This document shows, piece after piece, positions 1 through 7,480 of a stretch of DNA of 12,001 nucleotides. Source of the stretch: Pseudomonadota bacterium (GTDB taxonomy: Bacteria; Pseudomonadota; Gammaproteobacteria; Burkholderiales; Burkholderiaceae_C); contig JAFAGF010000063.1 in NCBI GenBank assembly GCA_023422975.1, forward strand, positions 1 to 12,001, given 5' to 3'. The position numbers and the translations under genes are program-made. Position 1 is the first letter of the stretch. Every line of letters begins with the position of its first letter. The notes under the pieces are model-generated. The model did not search any database, was not told the DNA's origin, and saw only the letters and a list, made by a program, of their open reading frames with translations.

Positions 1-4
1 TCTG

Positions 5-49
5 TATATTATGTTAAATATGTTGTTTAACATACAGCTCGTGTAGATA
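5..49 (+). promoter_or_regulatory. possible promoter region for the bcs operon
   Basis: Two weak sigma70-like possibilities exist. TATATT at 5-10 could be a -10 box whose -35 lies left of the window; the start point would then fall inside the palindrome at 10-34. Alternatively TTGTTT (23-28) and TAGATA (44-49) are separated by 15 bases, which is short, and the first overlaps the palindrome. Neither is a strong match, and the true promoter may lie upstream of the window if bcsB is not the first gene of the transcript. Confidence 0.2.
10..34. repeat. 9-bp inverted repeat upstream of the bcs operon, candidate operator
   Basis: Perfect inverted repeat: TATGTTAAA (10-18), a 7-base spacer (19-25), then TTTAACATA (26-34). 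The hexamer TATGTT occurs at 10-15 and again at 19-24, and its reverse complement AACATA at 29-34, so there are three copies in 25 bases. No T-run follows, which argues against a rho-independent terminator. It is AT-rich, lies about 160 bases before bcsB, and is the only such element in the leader. A dimeric transcription factor site is a reasonable inference, but I cannot name the regulator. A hairpin in the 5' end of a transcript is the alternative. Confidence 0.5.
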
Positions 50-53
50 GACC

Positions 54-188
54 ATGCGTATGCGCAACACTGGCGCGTTGACTGACATTGATCGCCATGG
101 GCACCGCATTAGACTGAATGGGCAGAAGGCATTGATGGCGCGCATGTCTTTGGCCATTCACTCCGAAATCTACGCGCTGCTCGTCTGA
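54..188 (+). CDS. possible 44-aa leader ORF before bcsB, unrecognised
   Basis: An ATG at 54 opens 44 codons ending in TGA at 186-188, four bases before the bcsB ATG. The product begins MRMRNTGALTDID and ends IHSEIYALLV; it is basic in its first half and has no signal peptide or membrane segment. An in-frame TAG lies just upstream at 48-50, so the frame cannot be extended left. No convincing Shine-Dalgarno precedes the ATG. It does not resemble E. coli BcsR, the small protein often encoded next to bcsQ. Its tight spacing to bcsB, which itself has a poorly placed ribosome site, would fit a coupled leader gene, but it may be a chance ORF or the remnant of a gene. Confidence 0.25.
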   Translation: MRMRNTGALTDIDRHGHRIRLNGQKALMARMSLAIHSEIYALLV

Positions 189-192
189 GAAG

Positions 193-2499
193 ATGCAGAA
201 GAAAAAGACCTCAAGCCTCTTGAACACCAAAGCTTTGTTTTTTGTAGCAAGCATGCTGGCGATCAACAGCCACGCGCAAGCACCTTCATTAAGTCTGTCC
301 ACTCCGGTTACTTCTTCAGAGGCCAGTGCCAGCCTTACCTCTCCATCTACCGGTGTCATATTGCCTGCACGCACCATGGAACGCAGCTTGTTGATGCTGG
401 GGGCTGAGCATGGCCTGACATTGCGCGGCACCGAAAGTGAAGGACGCGTGGAGTTTGGCGTGCGACAAGATGAAGTGGTGGAGTCGGCGACGCTGAACTT
501 GGAGTACACCCTCTCACCTGCATTGCTGCCACAGCTTTCGCACTTGAAGGTGATCTTGAATGACCAGATGGTGCAAACGATTGCCCTGCCCCAATCCCAG
601 TTGGGTAAGCCGCAAAACGTACAAATCGCGCTGGATCCACGGTATTTCGCGGATTACAACCGTTTGGATATTCGCTTTGTGGGGCACTACACTTTGGAGT
701 GTGAAAACCCCAGTCACTCCAGCTTGTGGGCACAAGTAAGCAATGAAAGCCGCTTACAGCTTCATTTGCGGCAAGTGAAGCTGCCCAATAATTTGGCGCA
801 ATTACCGTTGCCATTTTTTGACCCTAGAGATACCAGCAAAGTGCAGTCGCACTTTGTTTTCTCGGCGACCCCATCCACCGGCATGCTCAAAGCCGCAGGC
901 ACGATGGCTGGCTGGTTAGGTGCGAAGGCCGATTTTCGCGGCAGCCATATCCAAGCGCTGCACAACCAACTGCCTGAAGCGCATGCCGTTGTGTTGGCCA
1001 GTGCGCAAGACTTTCCGGATTTTCTCGCCGAGACCGTCAAAGGTATTCAAGCACCTACGCTGCAACTGATAGAACATCCCCAACATCCGGCCTACCAACT
1101 GCTGCTGGTCATGGGCAAAGACACGGCGCAACTTGAGGTAGCTGCCCAAGCGCTGGCATTGGGTAAAGCCGTTTTGACGGGCAATACCACCACCGTACAG
1201 AACCTGGAGTTGCCTGAGCCACGCCAAGCCTATGACGCACCTCGTTGGCACAACACCCAGCGGCCTATTGAATTTGCGGATTTGGTCAGCTCGCCCTCCG
1301 AGCTGCAGGTCAAGGGTTATGCCCTGAATACTTCCATCACCACGTATCTGCGCGTGCCACCAGATCTGTTCACCTGGAATAACAGAAACCTGCCAGTACA
1401 CCTGCACTATCGCTACACGCCCAATGAAGCTTCTTCGCATGGGCGGGTTGCATTTTTGCTGAACCATAACTTGGTGCATTCCTCGCCACTGGAGAGCACC
1501 AAGGAAAGCAAACGCAGCTTTCTGCCCAAGCTGGGTTACGAGAACGATCAAAAATCCCACAAGTTCTATGTTCCCGCAGAGTGGCTGACGGCCAGTAACC
1601 GCTTAGATTTTGAAGTCCAGTTGCCAGGGCAAGAGCAAGGTAGCTGCCTTTCTCAAGTTCCTGTCGAAGTACGGGCTGCACTGGATCCCAAGTCTTCCAT
1701 CGACTTGTCTGGCCTGCCCCACTACATTGCCTTGCCTGATTTGCAGGCCTACACGCAAGGCGGATTTCCGTTCAGCCGTTTGGCAGACTTGCGCGAGACC
1801 ACCGTGGTCATGCCAGAACAAGCCAGCCCGGCCAGTGTGGGGGCCTATTTGAATGCGATTGCCCATATCTCAGGCATTACCGGGTACCCCGGCACCCGGT
1901 TTCAGCTGCTGAGTGAAAAAGAGGCTGAAAAAATTGGGAACTCTGATGTACTGCTGATTTCAGATGGCCAAGCTTCGCCACTGCTGGAGCAGTGGCAGCA
2001 ACAACTGCCTGCGTTGGTGGCGGCGTCCAGTCAGTCCGTCACGCTCTCGCAGCGGGCTTTGGATAAGTTGTCGGACCTGTGGCATATCCGCCGCGCGGCC
2101 ATTCCTAGCACTGGGCATGCGTCTTTTCAAGGCAATGGTCCCTTGGCCGCCGTGGCGGGGTTTGAGTCTCCACTGCACAGCAAGCGCAGTGTCGTGGCCC
2201 TGATGGCCAACAGCCCTCAAGCGCTGGCGTTGATCGAGGACAACATCAGCAACAACGCCATGTCTGGGCGCTTTATGGGTGATTTGACCTTGCTCAATGG
2301 TCAAGACATCCAAAGCTTCCGGGTGCAGCCCACGTATTTTGTGGGGCAGCTTTCGCTGATACAGCGCCTGTGGTTCAAGCTGCATGAATACCCGGTCACC
2401 TTGGCCTTGATCGGCTGCTTGATTGGCTTGGTGTTTACCTTCTTTGTCTATGCCAGTTTGCGCTTTCTGGCGCGTCGTCGGTTGGAGCAGTCGGCATGA
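193..2499 (+). CDS. bcsB: BcsB, periplasmic cellulose synthase co-polymerase subunit
   Basis: The 768-aa product is the periplasmic partner of BcsA. It guides the nascent glucan from the inner-membrane channel towards BcsC, and its C-terminal membrane anchor is needed for BcsA activity. A signal peptide is clear: KKK at 3-5, a hydrophobic core at about 14-24, and likely cleavage after SHA (26-28). Family signatures are CENPSHSSLW (170-179) in the first carbohydrate-binding half and GFPFSRLADL (524-533) in the second flavodoxin-like half. A single C-terminal transmembrane helix (about 735-757) is followed by the basic tail RRRLEQSA. Length suits the family (E. coli BcsB is near 780). The ATG at 193 is chosen because it includes the whole signal peptide; GAGAAG abuts it with no proper spacing, so coupling to the small upstream ORF is possible. 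It overlaps bcsZ by 4 bases (ATGA). Confidence 0.97.
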   Translation: MQKKKTSSLLNTKALFFVASMLAINSHAQAPSLSLSTPVTSSEASASLTSPSTGVILPARTMERSLLMLGAEHGLTLRGTESEGRVEFGVRQDEVVESATLNLEYTLSPALLPQLSHLKVILNDQMVQTIALPQSQLGKPQNVQIALDPRYFADYNRLDIRFVGHYTLECENPSHSSLWAQVSNESRLQLHLRQVKLPNNLAQLPLPFFDPRDTSKVQSHFVFSATPSTGMLKAAGTMAGWLGAKADFRGSHIQALHNQLPEAHAVVLASAQDFPDFLAETVKGIQAPTLQLIEHPQHPAYQLLLVMGKDTAQLEVAAQALALGKAVLTGNTTTVQNLELPEPRQAYDAPRWHNTQRPIEFADLVSSPSELQVKGYALNTSITTYLRVPPDLFTWNNRNLPVHLHYRYTPNEASSHGRVAFLLNHNLVHSSPLESTKESKRSFLPKLGYENDQKSHKFYVPAEWLTASNRLDFEVQLPGQEQGSCLSQVPVEVRAALDPKSSIDLSGLPHYIALPDLQAYTQGGFPFSRLADLRETTVVMPEQASPASVGAYLNAIAHISGITGYPGTRFQLLSEKEAEKIGNSDVLLISDGQASPLLEQWQQQLPALVAASSQSVTLSQRALDKLSDLWHIRRAAIPSTGHASFQGNGPLAAVAGFESPLHSKRSVVALMANSPQALALIEDNISNNAMSGRFMGDLTLLNGQDIQSFRVQPTYFVGQLSLIQRLWFKLHEYPVTLALIGCLIGLVFTFFVYASLRFLARRRLEQSA

Positions 2500-3653
2500 C
2501 GACAGCAGCGCTCTCTTCACCGGCACGCCGCACGCAGTTGCAGGCTTGGTTTGCCTGCGGCGCCAGTGCCTTACTGCCCGGCTCCATCGTGGCGGCAGAA
2601 AAGATTCATAAAAATGAGCTACAAGCGCAGAGCTGGAAAGCGTTTGAAGCCCAATTCATTCAAAAAGACGGTCGTGTGATATCGGACGATGGCGCACGCT
2701 CGCACACCTATTCAGAAGGGCAAGCATATGCCTTGTTCTTTGCGCTCATCGCGAACGACCGCCCTGCTTTCACCCGCATCTTGGCGTGGACACAGAACAA
2801 TCTTTGCCAGGGTGATCTCAGCCAGAACCTGCCGGCCTGGTTGTGGGGCCTGCAAGACAACCAGCAATGGGGGGTGATTGATGCGAATGCCGCGTCGGAC
2901 GCCGATGTCTGGATCGCTTATACGCTGCTGCAGGCAGGTCGTTTGTGGAAGCAGCCCAGCTACACCACCTTAGGCAAAGCCTTGGCGCAACTGATTGTGG
3001 CCAAGGAATGTACGGAGGTTCCGGGCCTTGGGTTAACGCTGTTGCCTGGCCCGGTGGGCTTTGCCAAAGAAGGCAAATTCAAGCTCAATGCCAGCTACTC
3101 GCCGTTGCAGTTGCTGCAGGCTTTGGCGCAGGTGGACTCACGCTGGAATGCGATTGCGCAGTCGTCCTGGAAGGTCATTACGGGCTCCAGCCCACGCGGC
3201 ATTTGCGCGGACTGGGTATGGTTTGACGGCACGCAATTTAGCCAGGATGTGGACGGAGAGGTGCAAGGCCGTGGCGGCTACAACGCCATACGCACCTATT
3301 TGTGGGCGGGCATGCTGCATACCAGCTCCGCGTTTTATCAACCTCAGCTGCAGCTGCTGGCGCCCATGGCACAACTGGTGCAAGACCGAGGCGCACCGCC
3401 TGAATATATTGACCCGTGGACTTTGGCGGTGCAAGGCAATGGCCCAGCAGGCTTTAGCGCAGCGCTGCTACCTTTTTTGCAGGCACAGAGCCGTACGCAG
3501 GCACTGCAGCAGCAATTGCTGCGATTGCAAACGCAGCCTGTACGACCGACGGCTTACTATGAGCAATGCCTGAATTACTTCAGTGATGCCTGGCGCAGAG
3601 GCAGTTTTGCCTTTGATGCACAAGGGCAGTTGCGCCTTGGTGCTTCCAGCTAA
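2496..3653 (+). CDS. bcsZ: BcsZ, GH8 endo-1,4-beta-glucanase with altered catalytic base
   Basis: The 385-aa product is a family GH8 cellulase. In bcs systems this enzyme sits in the periplasm and trims glucan, affecting polymer yield and quality. The N-terminus has RR at 11-12, a hydrophobic stretch (about 17-33) and probable cleavage after VAA (32-34): a Sec signal, or possibly a weak Tat-like one. The general acid is present, E74 in TYSEGQAYALFFAL (E55 of E. coli), as are the substrate-site motif ASDADVW (D135, D137), the segment VPGLGLTLLPGPVGF and the GPAGFSAALLPFLQ segment. At the position of the E. coli catalytic base D243 (SYDAIRVYMW), this protein reads GYNAIRTYLW: Asn, N263 (codon AAC at 3282-3284). 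It may therefore be inactive, weakened or use another base. GGAG at 2484-2487 lies 8 bases before the ATG. Family assignment is firm; activity is in doubt. Confidence 0.96.
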   Translation: MTTAALSSPARRTQLQAWFACGASALLPGSIVAAEKIHKNELQAQSWKAFEAQFIQKDGRVISDDGARSHTYSEGQAYALFFALIANDRPAFTRILAWTQNNLCQGDLSQNLPAWLWGLQDNQQWGVIDANAASDADVWIAYTLLQAGRLWKQPSYTTLGKALAQLIVAKECTEVPGLGLTLLPGPVGFAKEGKFKLNASYSPLQLLQALAQVDSRWNAIAQSSWKVITGSSPRGICADWVWFDGTQFSQDVDGEVQGRGGYNAIRTYLWAGMLHTSSAFYQPQLQLLAPMAQLVQDRGAPPEYIDPWTLAVQGNGPAGFSAALLPFLQAQSRTQALQQQLLRLQTQPVRPTAYYEQCLNYFSDAWRRGSFAFDAQGQLRLGASS

Positions 3654-3658
3654 GGCCT

Positions 3659-6600
3659 ATGGTTCCACGCCTTTCCCCTCTTCCTTTGATTTGTGCCGGG
3701 CTGGTGGCCGCCATCTGGGCTGCTCCGGCCACCGCCGCTATCCAAACCAATAGCGAAGCAGAGCGCGAAATGATGCGCAGCGCGCAGCTGTGGCAAAGCC
3801 GCTACCGTACTGACATTGCGCGCCAGCATGTGCAAAAGCTCTTACTCATAGAGCCCCAGTCTGCCTGGGGGCTGGCAACCTTGGCCAGCATTGCGTTGCA
3901 AGAGAACAAGGCCGCTGAAGCCAAGCAGTTGCTCCAAAAACTACAGCAACAAAAAGCCGACCCGCAAGCGATTGCGCAACTTCAGGCCTTGCTGAAGCTG
4001 TATGAACCCCAAGCGCAGCAAGAACTGGCACAAATGCGTTTGCTCACGCAGTCAGGCCGCACGGCGGAAGCCGCCGCGTTGGCGCGCAAACTGTTTCCGA
4101 ATGGCCCGTTGGCTTTGGGAAGTTTTACCTTGGAGTACTACCGTACCTTGGCGGCTGGCTCTGGCCCTGATGCGCAGCTTGATGCCGCCATCCGTTCGCA
4201 ATTCGAACGCACCCGCGATGTGCAGTACCAATATTTGTGGGTGCAGCGCCAGTTAGAGCTCGGCAACCCTTCCCCTAGCTTGCTGCGCCAAATTGAGGCA
4301 TTGGCCGTGGATGCGCCACCGGGCGACAACACGGCCCAGCGCTTGTGGCGGTGGGCGCTGGAAAAAATGCCCTGGGATACGGTGGCGCCGGAACTACGCA
4401 CTTTCTTGCAGCGCTATCCGCAAGACGAGGCTGCCAAATCGATGCTGGCAGAAGCTGAGCAGCGCACAGCCACGGCACAGCGGGCCGCGCTGTCACCGCT
4501 GAATGTTGCCAAACGCAAAGCCAACCAAGCGCTGGAGAACAACCAATTAGATCAAGCACAGGCGCAGGCGCGGAAAGTGTTGGCCATCAACGGCAATGAT
4601 GCTGAAGGTTGGGGAGTGATGGGCTATGCGGCTGCGCGACAGGCCCAGTATGAAAAAGCCCAAGAAGCATTTGAGAAGGCTTATCGCTTAAGCCAAGCGC
4701 CTCACTGGAAGCGCTTGGCTGCCACGGCGCACATCAACCACTTGCTGCAGCCGGCAGATGACGCCATTGCACGCAAGGATGCTGCCGCCGCTCAGCACAT
4801 TGCAGCGCAAATATTGGCTGTTGACCCGCAGCATGCGCAAGGTCTGACTTTGCAGGCGCAGGCACTGCATCTGGCAGGGCAGTACCAGCAGGCGCAAGCC
4901 GCTTACGAGCATATCTTGGTGCAGCATCCGCAGTACCTGCCTGCAGTGACGCAACTGGTGCGCTTGCTGATGGAGCAACAGCAATGGAACGCGGCCAACC
5001 AGGCCTTTGAGCAGCATGTGCCTGCCTCGGCCGATGCCCAGGCGGAAGTGGCCAGTTTGCGCGTTGAAATTTTGCAAGGGCAGGCAGAGCACTATTTGGC
5101 CCAAGGCTTGCCAGCGCCTGCACTGCGTCTGCTGGAACGCGCCCTGCCCCTCAGCCCAGGCAACCCGTGGCTGCGTCACCGCTTGGCACGCACTTATTTG
5201 CAGACAGGTGCTGTCGCGCCCGCCAACGCGGTCATGGATGAAGGCGTTGGCCTGGCCCCTGAGGACAGTGATATGCGCTATGCCCGCGCGCTGGTGCGCA
5301 GCGCACAGGCGCAGTGGGAGCTAACTGCAGCAGACTTGGCGCATATTCCAACCGCTCAACGCAGCCCTGGCATGCAGCAATTGCTATACGAATCGCAGCT
5401 GCATACGCTGATACAGCAAGCGCAAGAGGCTAAAAACGCTGCTAGCCGTGATACCTTGCTGCTCCAGGCAATGACACTGTCAGCACAGCCACAAGATGTA
5501 GAAACCCAGGCCCAGTTGGCGAATATCTGGGCCGCCGAAGGTTTTACAGAGCAAGCACTGGAGCGCTGGGGCCAGATCGCACAGCGCCATGCACTGACAC
5601 CTGCCATGCAACTGGCATATGCCAAGGTACTCAGTACATCCAGCCAAGAGCCTCCCGCCTTGGCACCGTTGCTGCAAGCACTGGCGCAGCAGCCCAACGA
5701 CCTCACGCCCGAGCAACAGTTGGAGCTGCAGGACATTTATGCCAACCGGGCTGCGCGCCATATTGCAGCGTTGATGGCGCAAGGCAAGGTCTCTGCGGCG
5801 CGTGAGTTGGCGCAGCAGACTTTTTTGCCACAGACCACGCCAGCCGCTGACCACGCCGCGCGCGGGCGCTTGCTGGCACAAGCCCAAGATTGGGAGGCCG
5901 CCCTGCCCTTGCTGCAAGCGGCCTTGGCGCAGCAGCCGGCAGACTTCATGCTGCAGCTCGACACTGCAAACGCCTATGTACGCACCGGGCAAATGCCCCC
6001 GGCACTTACTCTGGCAGAGCAGGCCCAAAGTGCAGCTGCAGCGCAAGCACCTTGGCAGCAACTGGCCTTGGTGCGCTTGTGGCAACGCATGCAAGCGCCT
6101 GAACGGGCCAAGGATTTGCTTCGCCAGGTGCAGCAGCACCCGGATGCCGATCGCAACGAGGTCCTGCTTCACCAAGCGCGCATCGCGGTGGATGAGCGGC
6201 AGTACGCCCTGGCCTCGGACTACTTTGGCGCAGTGGTCGATAGCCCTGCCCTGCGCAACGAGCCCTTTGACAAACAAGCCAGCGTTCGCGGTGAATACCA
6301 GGCCGTGGAAGCACGCAAGCAGTCCTGGGTGGAAGCTGCGGCCCAGCGCTTAGACAAAGATGGAACGCCGGGTATTTCCTCCATCAAAGGGTGGGAGATC
6401 CCCATGGTGGCTTGGCGACCTAGCCAAAACTTGGAAGGCTACCATTTCGTGCACGTTGACCGTGTACAGCTGGATGCTGGAGGCTTGGACCCTATTCCTG
6501 CAGCCGGCACAGGTGGCTCTGCGCAATACGGGCAATTGGCCGCCTTCATCGCTGCAGGCCATAACGCCTCGCAATTGCAAGGCCCCATGCACAGCCGCGC

Positions 6601-7477
6601 CAGCGGCTTCAACGTAGGTACGGGCTTTCAAGGTGATCGCTATCAGTGGGATGTCGGGCTGATTGGTGTGAACATGCCTGTCACCAATGTGGTGGGTGGA
6701 TTGAGCTGGGATGCAGCAGCAACGCCCAAGGCGCAATGGCGCATGAGCTTGGGGCGCAGGCCTATCACAGGCAGCCTGCTTTCTTATGCCGGCGCCAAAG
6801 ACCCGGCAACGGGCAAAACCTGGGGCGGCGTGGTGCATAACTTTGCGGCGCTGCGGGTGAGCAATGCGCAAGGGGTGTGGGACAAGTCAGTGAATTTGTC
6901 GCTGGGTGTGATTACCGGAAAGAACGTTGCCAGCAATACGCGCACACAACTGCGCTTATCCACAGGACGTGACGTATGGCGCAGCGACAAGCAGCGCGTG
7001 TATGCAGGCGCTGCGCTGCAATGGCAAACCCACAGCAAAGATTTGTCCGAGTACAGCTGGGGACACGGAGGCTACTACAGCCCTAAATCCAGCACGACGT
7101 TTTCTATCCCCGTGGAATGGACGGGCCGTGCCCAAGCATGGACATGGCGGTTGCAAGCCAATGTCAGCCTCTCCAACACCGCCAGCAGCCGTTCTGACCT
7201 GTACCCTCGCGCTACAGAATTTCCACAAGCCATCCCGGCAGCGCAGCAGCGCGGTTTTTATCGCTCCAATGGCGGCAGCGGTACAGGCTGGGCATTCAAG
7301 GCCGCCGTGGAGCGACAGTTGAGCAGAAATTTGGTAGTCGGCGCCCAGCTGGGTATTGACCGTTCTGAAGACTACGCCCCCAATCAGTTGCAGGTGTATG
7401 TGCGCTATGCACTGGACCCCGTGCGCCGCCCGCTGGAGAACCAGCCGCGCCCGGTGACCCCCTATTCGGAGTTCTAG
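3659..7477 (+). CDS. bcsC: BcsC, TPR and outer-membrane beta-barrel cellulose exporter
   Basis: The 1272-aa product is the outer-membrane export component. The signal peptide (1-26) has PR at 3-4, a hydrophobic core and cleavage after ATA. Residues about 30-900 are helical, Ala/Gln/Leu-rich and built of tetratricopeptide-like repeats, forming the periplasmic scaffold that meets BcsB and peptidoglycan. The family segment with NGPLALGSFTLEYYRTLA lies near residues 147-164. From about 930 to the end is the BcsC C-terminal barrel domain, with hallmarks such as GRRPITGSLLSYAG, TGKTWGGV and GYYSPKSS, ending in VTPYSEF. The final Phe is typical of outer-membrane barrels. E. coli BcsC has 1157 residues, so this one is about 115 longer, with the extra most likely in the TPR region. 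It starts 5 bases after bcsZ; AAGG (3652-3655) overlaps the bcsZ stop and is only 3 bases from the ATG. Confidence 0.97.
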   Translation: MVPRLSPLPLICAGLVAAIWAAPATAAIQTNSEAEREMMRSAQLWQSRYRTDIARQHVQKLLLIEPQSAWGLATLASIALQENKAAEAKQLLQKLQQQKADPQAIAQLQALLKLYEPQAQQELAQMRLLTQSGRTAEAAALARKLFPNGPLALGSFTLEYYRTLAAGSGPDAQLDAAIRSQFERTRDVQYQYLWVQRQLELGNPSPSLLRQIEALAVDAPPGDNTAQRLWRWALEKMPWDTVAPELRTFLQRYPQDEAAKSMLAEAEQRTATAQRAALSPLNVAKRKANQALENNQLDQAQAQARKVLAINGNDAEGWGVMGYAAARQAQYEKAQEAFEKAYRLSQAPHWKRLAATAHINHLLQPADDAIARKDAAAAQHIAAQILAVDPQHAQGLTLQAQALHLAGQYQQAQAAYEHILVQHPQYLPAVTQLVRLLMEQQQWNAANQAFEQHVPASADAQAEVASLRVEILQGQAEHYLAQGLPAPALRLLERALPLSPGNPWLRHRLARTYLQTGAVAPANAVMDEGVGLAPEDSDMRYARALVRSAQAQWELTAADLAHIPTAQRSPGMQQLLYESQLHTLIQQAQEAKNAASRDTLLLQAMTLSAQPQDVETQAQLANIWAAEGFTEQALERWGQIAQRHALTPAMQLAYAKVLSTSSQEPPALAPLLQALAQQPNDLTPEQQLELQDIYANRAARHIAALMAQGKVSAARELAQQTFLPQTTPAADHAARGRLLAQAQDWEAALPLLQAALAQQPADFMLQLDTANAYVRTGQMPPALTLAEQAQSAAAAQAPWQQLALVRLWQRMQAPERAKDLLRQVQQHPDADRNEVLLHQARIAVDERQYALASDYFGAVVDSPALRNEPFDKQASVRGEYQAVEARKQSWVEAAAQRLDKDGTPGISSIKGWEIPMVAWRPSQNLEGYHFVHVDRVQLDAGGLDPIPAAGTGGSAQYGQLAAFIAAGHNASQLQGPMHSRASGFNVGTGFQGDRYQWDVGLIGVNMPVTNVVGGLSWDAAATPKAQWRMSLGRRPITGSLLSYAGAKDPATGKTWGGVVHNFAALRVSNAQGVWDKSVNLSLGVITGKNVASNTRTQLRLSTGRDVWRSDKQRVYAGAALQWQTHSKDLSEYSWGHGGYYSPKSSTTFSIPVEWTGRAQAWTWRLQANVSLSNTASSRSDLYPRATEFPQAIPAAQQRGFYRSNGGSGTGWAFKAAVERQLSRNLVVGAQLGIDRSEDYAPNQLQVYVRYALDPVRRPLENQPRPVTPYSEF

Positions 7478-7480
7478 ACC

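Noticed and set aside
1..192. BcsR-like small protein encoded upstream of bcsB
   Set aside because: The only frame there (54-188) does not share the recognisable features of E. coli BcsR and is not next to bcsQ.
916..1560. Minus-strand open frame of about 214 codons opposite bcsB
   Set aside because: Shadow of bcsB, which is confidently coding on the + strand; no ribosome site or homology recognised.
1879..1900. GC-rich inverted repeat ACCGGGT...ACCCGGT, a possible hairpin
   Set aside because: It lies inside bcsB coding sequence with an 8-base loop and no following T-run, so it is not a credible terminator; probably due to Pro/Gly codons.
5480..6277. Minus-strand open frame of about 265 codons opposite bcsC
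   Set aside because: Antisense shadow of the Ala/Gln-rich TPR region; the product is a Leu/Gln/Arg-rich string without family features.
3659..6300. Recurrent CTGCAG/GCGCAA-like words suggesting DNA repeats or a CRISPR-like array
   Set aside because: Spacing is irregular and the words encode repeated Leu/Gln/Ala of the TPR helices; there are no equal repeats with unique spacers.
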